From a virus, in the IMG/VR virus record IMGVR_UViG_3300028800_000106, positions 1 through 58,910 of that record: a stretch of DNA of 58,910 bases; one strand, written 5' to 3'. How positions within the stretch are numbered: the stretch's first letter is position 1; each line of letters starts with the position of its first letter. The notes beneath the pieces were generated by a model. The model worked only from the letters and a program-made list of their open reading frames with translations. It was not told where the DNA came from and did no database searches. The translations under genes and the position numbers were made by a program. Positions 7,386 to 14,082 of this stretch are shown piece after piece.

Positions 7386-7757
7386 ATGAAACCGTTCAAT
7401 GAAACTGTTCGCGGTAAAGCAGAGTACAAGAATCCTGGAGACTTTGCCCTCCATGGAGACGTGATCGTAGTGGCGGATGAGATGCCCAAAGGATTTGAAG
7501 CAATGCCAGTAGTCGAGGATCATTGCCTTGCCTATGGTGAAGCAACAGGCCATAGCCACAAGATCTTTGGTGAGCCTGGCTCCTTTGACCTGCGTGAATG
7601 CCCGACTACTAAAGTCCGACACCTCTACGTAGTTCGCGAGGTCTGCCTTAAGCATCAAGAGCACGACGGGATTATCATTCCGCCGGGATTCTATAAAATC
7701 GGTATCCAGCAAGAATATGACCCCTTCGAGAAGATGAAGCGAGCAGTGGTGGACTAA
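7386..7757 (+). CDS. Small conserved-looking partner of the repeat protein, function unknown
   Basis: 123 residues; start ATG after TAGGAGAAAAT. It has an ALHGDVIVVADEMPKGFEAM segment, a LAYGEATGHSHKI segment with three His/Glu-type polar residues that could bind metal, and an EHDGIIIPPGFYKIGIQQEY-DPF tail. The Gly-Glu-Ala-Thr-Gly-His-Ser-His run and PPGFY look like a cupin-type small beta barrel. It lies directly behind the DUF6745-like gene. From memory, proteins of this type tend to accompany DUF6745 genes elsewhere, but I cannot verify that here. Confidence 0.65.
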   Translation: MKPFNETVRGKAEYKNPGDFALHGDVIVVADEMPKGFEAMPVVEDHCLAYGEATGHSHKIFGEPGSFDLRECPTTKVRHLYVVREVCLKHQEHDGIIIPPGFYKIGIQQEYDPFEKMKRAVVD

Positions 7758-7876
7758 TGAGACTCTTAATATTGATTCTAGCCATGAGTGCTTGCACGTC
7801 AACTCCTAAGGAAAGAGAATGCGCTACGCCAACATCGCACCCATGGTGCTGGCCTGACAGGTGGAGTACGAAATGA
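7757..7876 (+). CDS. Very small lipoprotein (39 residues)
   Basis: The start overlaps the previous stop by one base (TAATG) and the stop overlaps the next start (ATGA). The N-terminus MRLLILILAMSAC is a compact lipoprotein signal with Cys13; the mature part is only 27 residues, with three further Cys and a Trp/Pro-rich tail (HPWCWPDRW). The size resembles an Rz1-like outer-membrane spanin, but the location outside a lysis cassette does not support that strongly. Confidence 0.6.
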   Translation: MRLLILILAMSACTSTPKERECATPTSHPWCWPDRWSTK

Positions 7877-8163
7877 AGGGACTTAAAGTAGGAGATAGCG
7901 TATCCTGGATGAATGGCACAGTTAATCTAGAAGGAACAGTAACAGGTTTTTACAGCCGAGCTGCGGCAGTTACTGACGCTGTTGGCAATTCTTGGTGTGT
8001 TCCATATGATATATTGAACAAGATTGAGTCAGAGCGCCTAAACTTTTGGGGTGAGTTGTGTCCGGTAGTTAGAAACAACAATAAATGCGAGTGCGGGAGC
8101 CAGATAGTAGGCAGCTCAGCCCATAGCGACTACTGCCCGCTTCACGAGAAAGACCCTGTATGA
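7873..8163 (+). CDS. Small protein with a C-terminal zinc-binding motif
   Basis: 96 residues from the ATG at 7873 (GGTGGAG upstream). Residues 1-50 look like a small beta domain (KGLKVGDSVSWMNGTVNLEG), in the style of SH3 or Tudor barrels. The C-terminus has CECGSQIV and then SDYCPLH, giving C-x-C plus C-x-x-H, a probable zinc site. Function unknown. ATGA overlaps on both sides place it in one translational unit with its neighbours. Confidence 0.6.
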   Translation: MKGLKVGDSVSWMNGTVNLEGTVTGFYSRAAAVTDAVGNSWCVPYDILNKIESERLNFWGELCPVVRNNNKCECGSQIVGSSAHSDYCPLHEKDPV

Positions 8164-8453
8164 CGGTATTCATAGTGGAGACAACAACATCTATTAAGGT
8201 CCTTGACCGCATCGTGTCTTGGATTGAAACACTGGTGCCAGAAAACGAAGAGTATCGAATGATAAACTATGATGCACCGTATTTCCCGGCCCTAGCGCAT
8301 TATCACGAAGCAGAAGGAAATAAGATCATAGCAATAGGAGGTAAGTCCTCTAAAGCTCTGCGCCTCATCCCCCATTATAAGCTACCCAGCCCTGCAAAAG
8401 TAGACAAGAATATCAAAACGAAACTAACCGCATGTAAAAAGTGGCTAAAGTAA
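8160..8453 (+). CDS. Hypothetical protein with weak uracil-DNA-glycosylase-like C-terminus
   Basis: 97 residues, starting in an ATGA overlap. The C-terminal half reads NKIIAIGGKSSKAL, then PHYKLPSPAKVDKNI. This loosely recalls the end of the UDG fold, where a Gly-rich strand is followed by a His-Pro-Ser-Pro loop and a conserved Asn/Arg. The catalytic N-terminal motifs of UDG (GQDPY) are absent, so if related it is a fragment or a diverged non-enzymatic relative. Otherwise unknown. Confidence 0.5.
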   Translation: MTVFIVETTTSIKVLDRIVSWIETLVPENEEYRMINYDAPYFPALAHYHEAEGNKIIAIGGKSSKALRLIPHYKLPSPAKVDKNIKTKLTACKKWLK

Positions 8454-8470
8454 ATAATGTTTGATATGCT
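8442..8470 (+). promoter_or_regulatory. Weak candidate promoter before the collagen-like lipoprotein
   Basis: TATGCT (8465-8470) with TGGCTA 17 bases upstream, followed by TAGGAGG and ATG at 8492. It has the same arrangement as the promoters at 2790 and 4805, but the -35 is poor. Confidence 0.35.
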
Positions 8471-8491
8471 AAGTCATAACTAGGAGGTTTT

Positions 8492-8896
8492 ATGAAACAC
8501 ACAATGATAGTAACCGCTCTGATTCTAACTGCATGTCAAGGCCCACAAGGCGATCGTGGAGGCCAAGGAGCGGTCGGGGCGCCCGGACAGACCATTATAG
8601 GCCCAGTAGGCGCTACAGGCCCCTCTGGTGCTCCAGGATTGAACGGCAGTAATGGGTTGAATGGTACAAATGGAACCCCAGGCACCCAAGTAGATATCGT
8701 GCAATTCTGTCCAGGATCGACTAACTATGCATCTGAATTCAATGAAGTCGGCTACTGTATTAATGGGCAAATCTATGCAGTGTATTCAGCTAATGATGGG
8801 TTCCTTTCCTTAATTCCGCCAGGCACATACTCCTCTAATGGAATTAACTCGAGTTGCTCATTTGTTGTTGGCCCTAATTGTGAGGTAACCAACTAA
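8492..8896 (+). CDS. Collagen-like lipoprotein
   Basis: 134 residues. MKHTMIVTALILTAC is a lipoprotein signal with Cys15. Residues 17-68 are collagen-like Gly-X-Y triplets (GPQGDRGGQGAVGAPG and GATGPSGAPGLNG), a probable trimer-forming stalk. The C-terminal 60 residues (VQFCPGSTNY, then SLIPPGTYSSNGINSSCSFV, ending GPNCEVTN) have four cysteines. They match the C-terminus of the minus-strand lipoprotein at 36839-37297, so the two share a disulfide-stabilised head domain. Likely surface-exposed on the host envelope; function unknown. Confidence 0.75.
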   Translation: MKHTMIVTALILTACQGPQGDRGGQGAVGAPGQTIIGPVGATGPSGAPGLNGSNGLNGTNGTPGTQVDIVQFCPGSTNYASEFNEVGYCINGQIYAVYSANDGFLSLIPPGTYSSNGINSSCSFVVGPNCEVTN

Positions 8897-9105
8897 TGAA
8901 CACATCAGTAACTATTACCAAAAAAGAAAAGGGCTGGCAGTTAAGTATTGCAACTGTCCAACACGACGGCGAGATAAAAGTTACCGTGCGGAGATTCTTT
9001 AGGTTAATCTCCGCAATAGACGCGGCGAATACAATGGGACTTCACATAGACAATCTAGATGAGCTTCCGCTGCCTCAATATGGAGTCCTTCGTGAAAGCG
9101 CCTAA
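8896..9105 (+). CDS. Small hypothetical protein
   Basis: 69 residues, TAATG overlap with the lipoprotein gene. It has a beta-rich N-terminus (VTITKKEKGWQLSIATVQHD) followed by an amphipathic helix. No family recognised. It is one of a chain of tiny, tightly packed genes up to 9.7 kb. Confidence 0.55.
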   Translation: MNTSVTITKKEKGWQLSIATVQHDGEIKVTVRRFFRLISAIDAANTMGLHIDNLDELPLPQYGVLRESA

Positions 9106-9343
9106 ACCAAGAGAATGGATTATTGGCTGGAATAACGCAATCAAGCCCATCAACCATACTAGCGAGACTCTCGATACTAAATATCACGTAATCGAGATAG
9201 CAGCGTATAATGAAGCCCTAGATTTAATTGAGAAGTGTGAAAGGGCTATGCGAGAATGCTGTGAAGATGATTGTGTTATAGCTGAGCGCGCAGGAATATA
9301 CGAAGTCTTAGCCAAAATCAATGAGTGGAAGGGCAATAAATGA
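9092..9343 (+). CDS. Small hypothetical protein with a DCVIAERAG motif
   Basis: 83 residues if started at the GTG at 9092, which has GGAG 6 bases upstream; an in-frame ATG at 9080 lacks such a site. It is helical. The C-terminus ERAMRECCEDDCVIAERAGI and then EVLAKINEWK is nearly repeated at the end of the minus-strand protein at 33318-33719, so the two share a small domain. Function unknown. Confidence 0.6.
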   Translation: MKAPKPREWIIGWNNAIKPINHTSETLDTKYHVIEIAAYNEALDLIEKCERAMRECCEDDCVIAERAGIYEVLAKINEWKGNK

Positions 9344-9531
9344 CAATCCTCAAAATGGTGCAGGTCGGAACGTCTAGATGGCAGTTACTTGCACCTAACG
9401 GCAAGGTTCTCGTAGACGACGTGCCTGCATACTCAGAGTACGAAGCCGAGATGTGGGCAAAGGCATATGTTTCTAGTTACCCAAGTTGGGACGTAGATAT
9501 AGTCCCAATGAAAAAGGATAAAACAAAATGA
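9340..9531 (+). CDS. Small hypothetical protein
   Basis: 63 residues with ATGA overlaps on both sides. The layout is two short beta strands, a helix (YSEYEAEMWAKAYVSS) and a lysine-rich tail. No family recognised. The overlaps and good codon structure support that it is translated. Confidence 0.55.
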   Translation: MTILKMVQVGTSRWQLLAPNGKVLVDDVPAYSEYEAEMWAKAYVSSYPSWDVDIVPMKKDKTK

Positions 9532-9713
9532 CGCTAATCAAAGAGATCTTAACCAAACGATATCAGATCTTATTGTCTCAGTCTGAGTCCGGGGCTTATT
9601 ACGTCTCATACCACAGCCCCTATGAATTCGACGTAATCAGTGAGCCTATAGAGGATTACAATACAGCTACCTGGTACTTTGAGATTAAACTCCAAGAGCT
9701 TGAAGGAAATTAG
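9528..9713 (+). CDS. Small hypothetical protein
   Basis: 61 residues, starting in an ATGA overlap with the preceding gene. It is aromatic-rich (five Tyr and a Trp in the C-terminal half) with alternating beta pattern RYQILLSQSESGAYYVSYHS. It resembles the previous protein in size and layout and may be a distant duplicate. Function unknown. Confidence 0.5.
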   Translation: MTLIKEILTKRYQILLSQSESGAYYVSYHSPYEFDVISEPIEDYNTATWYFEIKLQELEGN

Positions 9714-9791
9714 TTTTTCACTTTGGGTCAATTTTTGAAAAAGTATTTTTTAGTTCCCAAGCATGTAGCCGATAAGAAGCTAGGAGGAAAC

Positions 9792-9929
9792 ATGAAAACG
9801 ATCAAGGTAACCAAGATCAGCAAGAAAGCCCTAGAAGCCCTAACAGAGTTAGGATACAGCGTAACAATCGTAGGCTGGGGCAAGGAGCCGGCAAAGGTCC
9901 TTAATCAGCCCCTAAGACTGATTAAGTAA
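9792..9929 (+). CDS. Small basic protein (45 residues)
   Basis: The start ATG follows TAGGAGGAAAC, a very strong ribosome site also used elsewhere in this island. The product is basic (MKTIKVTKISKKALEALTEL, then YSVTIVGWGKEPAKVL) with an alpha/beta pattern. No family recognised. A terminator starts 13 bases after its stop, so it ends the accessory transcription unit. Confidence 0.6.
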   Translation: MKTIKVTKISKKALEALTELGYSVTIVGWGKEPAKVLNQPLRLIK

Positions 9930-9942
9930 TTAAACGAGACTA

Positions 9943-9974
9943 AGGCACTAAATATGGGATTAGTGCCTCTTTTT
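9943..9974 (+). terminator. Rho-independent terminator
   Basis: AGGCACTAA (9943-9951) pairs with TTAGTGCCT (9960-9968), a perfect 9-bp stem with an 8-base loop, followed by CTTTTT. It closes the accessory island. Confidence 0.92.
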
Positions 9975-9983
9975 AGGAACGTC

Positions 9984-10157
9984 ATGCTCTGGTTCGTCAT
10001 AAAAGTAAATACCGACAATAATATCCTGAAAGTAGACTTTGTCAACAAGAAGCGCGTCTATAACAGGAATTCCACGCCTAACTGCAAACTAATCCAAGTA
10101 GACTTCGCAGCCAGGAAAAAGACTAACGTACTTCCTTTCCCGCCTAACATAGCCTAA
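9984..10157 (+). CDS. Possible small basic protein (57 residues)
   Basis: The ATG at 9984 has TAGGA 5 bases upstream. An upstream in-frame ATG at 9954 lies in the terminator loop and is unlikely. Residues show a repeated VDF motif (LKVDFVNKKR, IQVDFAARKK). It sits between a terminator and the next promoter region with no obvious transcript of its own, so its reality is uncertain. Confidence 0.4.
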   Translation: MLWFVIKVNTDNNILKVDFVNKKRVYNRNSTPNCKLIQVDFAARKKTNVLPFPPNIA

Positions 10158-10169
10158 ATAGACTAAAAC

Positions 10170-10256
10170 GCTCCTCATGAGGAGCCTAGAAGTCTAGACT
10201 CGTACTGCCAGATAGGGAGGTCACAGCCGTCTGGAGAGCAATCTGTGACATATAAT
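10170..10256 (+). promoter_or_regulatory. Structured control region ahead of the virion operon
   Basis: It contains a perfect 16-base palindrome GCTCCTCATGAGGAGC (10170-10185), then an inverted repeat GTCACAG (10220-10226) / CTGTGAC (10243-10249), then TATAAT (10251-10256). The -35 at normal spacing (CGTCTG) is not consensus, so an activator or a phage factor may be needed. The palindrome could be an operator; it lacks a T-tract and is not an ordinary terminator. Confidence 0.45.
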
Positions 10257-10266
10257 GGAGCATTCC

Positions 10267-10953
10267 ATGGCACAACCAGGCGCAGCCCCGCAAAACCTTC
10301 CTAACGCAGGGCACTTTTACTCTAACATCACGAAACCAATCGATATAAACCTGAATTTCATTGTTGATTCGACTAACGGAAACGGTCTTGGTATCCGCAG
10401 TCTTAAGTCAAACGGATACGTAAATAACGTATTTATGCATACATCTGCAACTCCCGCCTCGAACAACGGCCAGCTGAACCCAAATCCAGCCGTCGGCTAC
10501 GCGATGATCAGCCTCAAAGGTAACTTTAACCGTTATATCGGCGGATTTACCGGTGTAATCGCTCCTCTTGCAAGCACCGGGCTAACCAGCACAACTGCAG
10601 GTAATCCTTACGTAATTACTTCTATCGGATCGACTACTACTGCTCAGTTTCAAGCAGCAGGCCTCCCCCCGGGCCAAACTCCAGCCGTAGGATCGGCGTT
10701 CATCGCAACAGCTACAGGATCTATAGGCGGTTCTGGCACGGTAGGCGCTCCACAGCCCTCTCCGGTACAAAGCATCCAGCCTATTGGTGACCCGAATCAG
10801 ACTAGCTCTAACTCGAACTCAGCAGCCAATGGTGGAATGCTTCTCTTGGTCCAGTTTACTAACACGAGCGGCTTGGTAACTCCAGCAAACGGCTCTGTAG
10901 TTGGTATGACTATCCGCCTTGACGGTTCAAGCTCTAACGTAGACGGGTTATAG
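10267..10953 (+). CDS. Virion structural protein, unassigned
   Basis: 228 residues. The ATG at 10267 has GGAG 6 bases upstream; an ATG 12 bases earlier overlaps the TATAAT box and is less likely. It is low in charge and rich in Gly, Ser, Thr, Asn and Pro, with beta-strand character (NLNFIVDSTNGNGLGIRSLK; MISLKGNFNRYIGGF). That composition fits an exposed head or tail beta-sandwich such as a decoration protein. It opens the operon that continues with connector and tail genes. Confidence 0.6.
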   Translation: MAQPGAAPQNLPNAGHFYSNITKPIDINLNFIVDSTNGNGLGIRSLKSNGYVNNVFMHTSATPASNNGQLNPNPAVGYAMISLKGNFNRYIGGFTGVIAPLASTGLTSTTAGNPYVITSIGSTTTAQFQAAGLPPGQTPAVGSAFIATATGSIGGSGTVGAPQPSPVQSIQPIGDPNQTSSNSNSAANGGMLLLVQFTNTSGLVTPANGSVVGMTIRLDGSSSNVDGL

Positions 10954-10970
10954 GCCCTAAGGAAGGGTTT

Positions 10971-12044
10971 ATGACTGGCGCCCCTGGAGTTCCTCAGAAC
11001 CTTTATGTCCAATCCGCCAACCAGCAAATCCTGGTCTCTTGGGACCAGAGTGCTGGAGCTACTAGCTATCTCATTGAAAATAGTCAGGATAATGTTACTT
11101 ATAACACCCTGGTTACTATTTCTGGTAGTCCTTTAGCCGTTCAGTATATCGATACTCCGGCCTTAGGAGTCCAGACCTGGTACCGAGTATCGGCTATCAA
11201 TTCCTTCGGGACTAGCCCTGCGACATCCCCGGGCTCAAACGTAGCCGTTCCCACTGGCGAGTACTGCCTAGGCCAGATCCGACTCCTAGCCATGCAGCGG
11301 GCAGACAGGGTAAACAGTAACTTCGTAACTAAACCTGAGTGGAATAACTATATCAACCTAGCCCTGTTTGAGCTTTATGACCTGTTAGTCACATTATATG
11401 AAGACCAGTTCATGACTACGCCCATCCAGTTCGTGTCGGACGGGACTACTTTTATCTATCCTCTGCCCAATGGTAATAATACCTTTACGAACGGCTTGAA
11501 CCCAAATCAGACGTTTACTCCTCCTCCGTTCTATAAGCTCTCAGGAGTAGACCTTGCTCTCAATAATGCGACTAACGCCTTTGTAACGGTAAATAAGTTT
11601 AACTTCTCCGACAGGAACCGTTTCGTATATCCTAACACTGCATCTACTATTTACGGTGTATTTAATCTCCAGTATCGCCTCTTGGGAACTCTCGCCAATG
11701 GTACCCAGCAAATCGAGTTCATCCCAACCCCAAGTGCAGGACAGGCCCTCCGACTCTGGTATATACCGAGAATGACTGAGCTTTTATCCGATACTGATAC
11801 GACTATCATGGGCGTGTCAGGCTGGATTCAGTATGCAATCGTTCGTGCTGCTAAGTACGCGCTGGACAAAGAAGAATCAGATACCACGAAGCTCGACACC
11901 GAGATCCTTTACCTCAAGGGCAGGATCGAAGAGAGTGCTAGTAATCGGGATGCGGGTATGCCCGACACGATCTCAGATGTAAACAACGGTAACTGGGCTT
12001 CAGGCTGGCATAATGGCCGCAATGGAGGCGTGGGTGGATGGTAA
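10971..12044 (+). CDS. Candidate head-tail connector with N-terminal fibronectin III domain
   Basis: 357 residues. Residues 1-95 read as a fibronectin type III domain (GVPQNLYVQSANQQILVSWD, then WYRVSAINSFGTS). The remainder (QIRLLAMQRADRVNSNFVTK, YDLLVTLYEDQFMT, ALRLWYIPRM, then AIVRAAKYALDKEESD) resembles phage adaptor proteins that bind the portal ring and link it to the tail. The usual adaptor lacks FN3; the added domain probably faces outward. GGAAGG precedes the ATG. Role inferred from pattern and position. Confidence 0.6.
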   Translation: MTGAPGVPQNLYVQSANQQILVSWDQSAGATSYLIENSQDNVTYNTLVTISGSPLAVQYIDTPALGVQTWYRVSAINSFGTSPATSPGSNVAVPTGEYCLGQIRLLAMQRADRVNSNFVTKPEWNNYINLALFELYDLLVTLYEDQFMTTPIQFVSDGTTFIYPLPNGNNTFTNGLNPNQTFTPPPFYKLSGVDLALNNATNAFVTVNKFNFSDRNRFVYPNTASTIYGVFNLQYRLLGTLANGTQQIEFIPTPSAGQALRLWYIPRMTELLSDTDTTIMGVSGWIQYAIVRAAKYALDKEESDTTKLDTEILYLKGRIEESASNRDAGMPDTISDVNNGNWASGWHNGRNGGVGGW

Positions 12045-12057
12045 GTATATGAAATCG

Positions 12058-12453
12058 TTACTTAAATCGACCTCTGTTGTCTCTAACTACATTGTATTTT
12101 TTAGTTCTATGGCTCGAGCCTTTGCCCGAACTGTTTCGACCTTTCTTTATCATGTCAGCAATATTATCGGCGACAGTCCCAAGAAACAAATGCTGAATGT
12201 TGCAACATTTCCTATTGTCGCATTTATGAAGCACGCACATTCCTGGAGAAATAGCGCCATATGCAAGCTCCCAAGCAACTCGATGCGCCTTATTAATCTT
12301 ATGTTTTCTGGTTCCCGGGATTTTCCTGGTGAATATTCCGTAGCCGCTCTTATCCAGTCTCTTCGGATATTCCCAGCAACCATTTTCAGTTCTAACAGCA
12401 TCTTTCATATGGCCAAAGAAAATCTCTCTAAGAGTTTTGGTTACGTAAGGCAT
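12058..12453 (-). CDS. HNH homing endonuclease, antisense in the virion operon
   Basis: 131 residues on the minus strand between two plus-strand structural genes. The sequence ENGCWEYPKRLDKSGYGIF, then NKAHRVAWELAYG, CVLHKCDNRKCCNIQHLFLG and DMIKKGRNSSGKG is the HNH_3 type of free-standing endonuclease: His in AHR, CDN, then NxxHL. AGGAGGT lies just before the ATG. Its base composition is AT-richer than the flanking genes. Being antisense, it cannot be expressed from the late operon and needs its own minus-strand promoter. Confidence 0.85.
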   Translation of the reverse strand: MPYVTKTLREIFFGHMKDAVRTENGCWEYPKRLDKSGYGIFTRKIPGTRKHKINKAHRVAWELAYGAISPGMCVLHKCDNRKCCNIQHLFLGTVADNIADMIKKGRNSSGKGSSHRTKKYNVVRDNRGRFK

Positions 12454-12463
12454 AGGACCTCCT

Positions 12464-12760
12464 ATGTCCTCTAATCTACCACAACGTCTTACCCTTAGTC
12501 AAACACAGCAACAATGGGCATCTCAACTAAATCCCATACTCCAGAACCTACTTATCCAAGGCCAGCTCCTATCCAACGTAGCGCTCATAAACGGCGATAC
12601 GGCGGTGAATCACGGGCTGGCTAGACTACCCCAGGGCTGGTTCCTAGTATCGCCCCAGGGAGCTGCTACGGTGTTCCAGACGGCATACCAGCCAAATCCT
12701 ACCCTTACCTTAACCTTGACCAGTAACGCATCTATTGTTACAGACTTGTGGGTTTTTTAA
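12464..12760 (+). CDS. Small virion-associated protein, unassigned
   Basis: 98 residues: MSSNLPQRLTLSQTQQQWAS, then VNHGLARLPQGWFLVSPQGA and a Thr/Leu-rich beta tail ending in LWVF. The INGDTAVNHGL to PQGW pattern is common in short baseplate/fibre-attachment proteins of environmental phages. It overlaps the next gene by one base (TAATG), pointing to coupled translation with the fibre. Function inferred from position. Confidence 0.55.
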   Translation: MSSNLPQRLTLSQTQQQWASQLNPILQNLLIQGQLLSNVALINGDTAVNHGLARLPQGWFLVSPQGAATVFQTAYQPNPTLTLTLTSNASIVTDLWVF

Positions 12761-14082
12761 TGAGCTTCGTAAACAGCCCTAACATGAACCTCCCAGTCCC
12801 GTCTGTAGGATCAGAGTCCGGCCCTCAATATGCATTTGACATAAACGCCTGTATGAGCCTGATCGATACGCACGATCACAGTCCCGGGCGTGGTGTACAG
12901 ATAACTCCAGCCGGTATAAATATAAATGCAATCCTATCTTTTAACAATAATCCAGCAACCTCACTTAGTTACACGTCTTTCGTGGCAGGTGCGTTAGCTT
13001 CGTCTACACTTCAGTCGGTATCCGTAGCACCAGTATCGAGTATTAACGAGCTGTTTTATACAGACTCAAACGGAACTCAGACCCAGATTACGAGTAACGG
13101 AATCGTAAACGTAATTGCATCTGCCATTCCCGGCGAGAGCTATTCAGCAGGTACGTTTATATGGACGCAGACCCAGTCTAGTCTTCCAACGACTCCTGCA
13201 AATTTCGATATAGGATCGATTACACTACGCCCTAACGTCGCTGGGACTACAAACGGGGTTACTTTGACTCCGCCTAGTTCTATATCATCTGCATATACTA
13301 TTAACCTACCGACAATCCCAGTAGCTAATAGCATTCTTTTACTCAACTCGACAGGAGCAATGAGTACCGTTTCGGGAGCTTCTGGTACTTACTTGGCAGG
13401 CGGATCTACCCCGGTATTTACGGCATTTAAAGCCCCGACATATCAAATATTCACGTCTGGATTCGGGACTTATACAAGGCCAAGCCCAGCTCCTCTGTAT
13501 ATCGAAATCACAGCTTTAGGCGGTGGCGGCGGTGGAGGGGGGAGCGGACTTAGCCCCATACCGGCTACAGCCGGGGGAAATACGACATTTGGCTCAACTC
13601 TCGTAGTAGCAAATGGCGGTCAACACGGTGGCAGCGGGGATACGACTGGTTCTGGTAATGGTGGGGCTGGTGGAGTTGCTACAGTCTCGGGACCAATCCA
13701 AATCGAAGCCGTGATTGGCGGCCAAGGAACTTGCCCAGGAAACGTGGCTGCTGGTAATGCGCTTACTGTCTTTCCTGGCGGCCTTGGTGGAAACGGAGCA
13801 AGAGGCGGGTCTGGCAGGGGTGGGACTTACAATACCCAAACTAACGGTGGTTCGGCAGGGGCTGGGACTGGCGCAGGAGGAGGCGGAGGAGCTGGATCTA
13901 GTACCGTGTCTTATCCGGGAGCCGGAGGCGGTGCTGGTGGATATGCGGTAGCTGTTATAAATTCTCCAAGTACTACGTATGCATATACTGTAGGAGCAGC
14001 CGGATCTGCAGGAACCGCATCTTCATCTAATGGAGGAGCGGGCGGCTCTGGTATTCTGATCGTTAAGGAGTATTACCAATAA
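12760..14082 (+). CDS. Tail fibre/adhesin with glycine-rich C-terminal tip
   Basis: 440 residues from ATG at 12760. Residues 1-225 are beta-rich with Ser/Thr repeats. From about residue 245 there are long polyglycine stretches (GGGGGGGGSGL, GGQHGGSGDTTGSGNGGAGG, GGGGAGSSTVSYPGAGGGAGG), ending GGAGGSGILIVKEYYQ. Glycine-rich tips of this kind, with a hydrophobic/acidic end strand, are found on phage receptor-binding adhesins (T4 gp38 type), where polyglycine II helices carry the variable receptor loops. Likely host-range determinant. Confidence 0.7.
   Translation: MSFVNSPNMNLPVPSVGSESGPQYAFDINACMSLIDTHDHSPGRGVQITPAGININAILSFNNNPATSLSYTSFVAGALASSTLQSVSVAPVSSINELFYTDSNGTQTQITSNGIVNVIASAIPGESYSAGTFIWTQTQSSLPTTPANFDIGSITLRPNVAGTTNGVTLTPPSSISSAYTINLPTIPVANSILLLNSTGAMSTVSGASGTYLAGGSTPVFTAFKAPTYQIFTSGFGTYTRPSPAPLYIEITALGGGGGGGGSGLSPIPATAGGNTTFGSTLVVANGGQHGGSGDTTGSGNGGAGGVATVSGPIQIEAVIGGQGTCPGNVAAGNALTVFPGGLGGNGARGGSGRGGTYNTQTNGGSAGAGTGAGGGGGAGSSTVSYPGAGGGAGGYAVAVINSPSTTYAYTVGAAGSAGTASSSNGGAGGSGILIVKEYYQ

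Noticed and set aside
9954-9983. ATG at 9954 as start of the 9984 gene
   Set aside because: It falls in the loop and right arm of the terminator hairpin and lacks a ribosome site.
10170-10185. Terminator at the GCTCCTCATGAGGAGC palindrome
   Set aside because: No loop and no T-run; listed as a possible operator instead.
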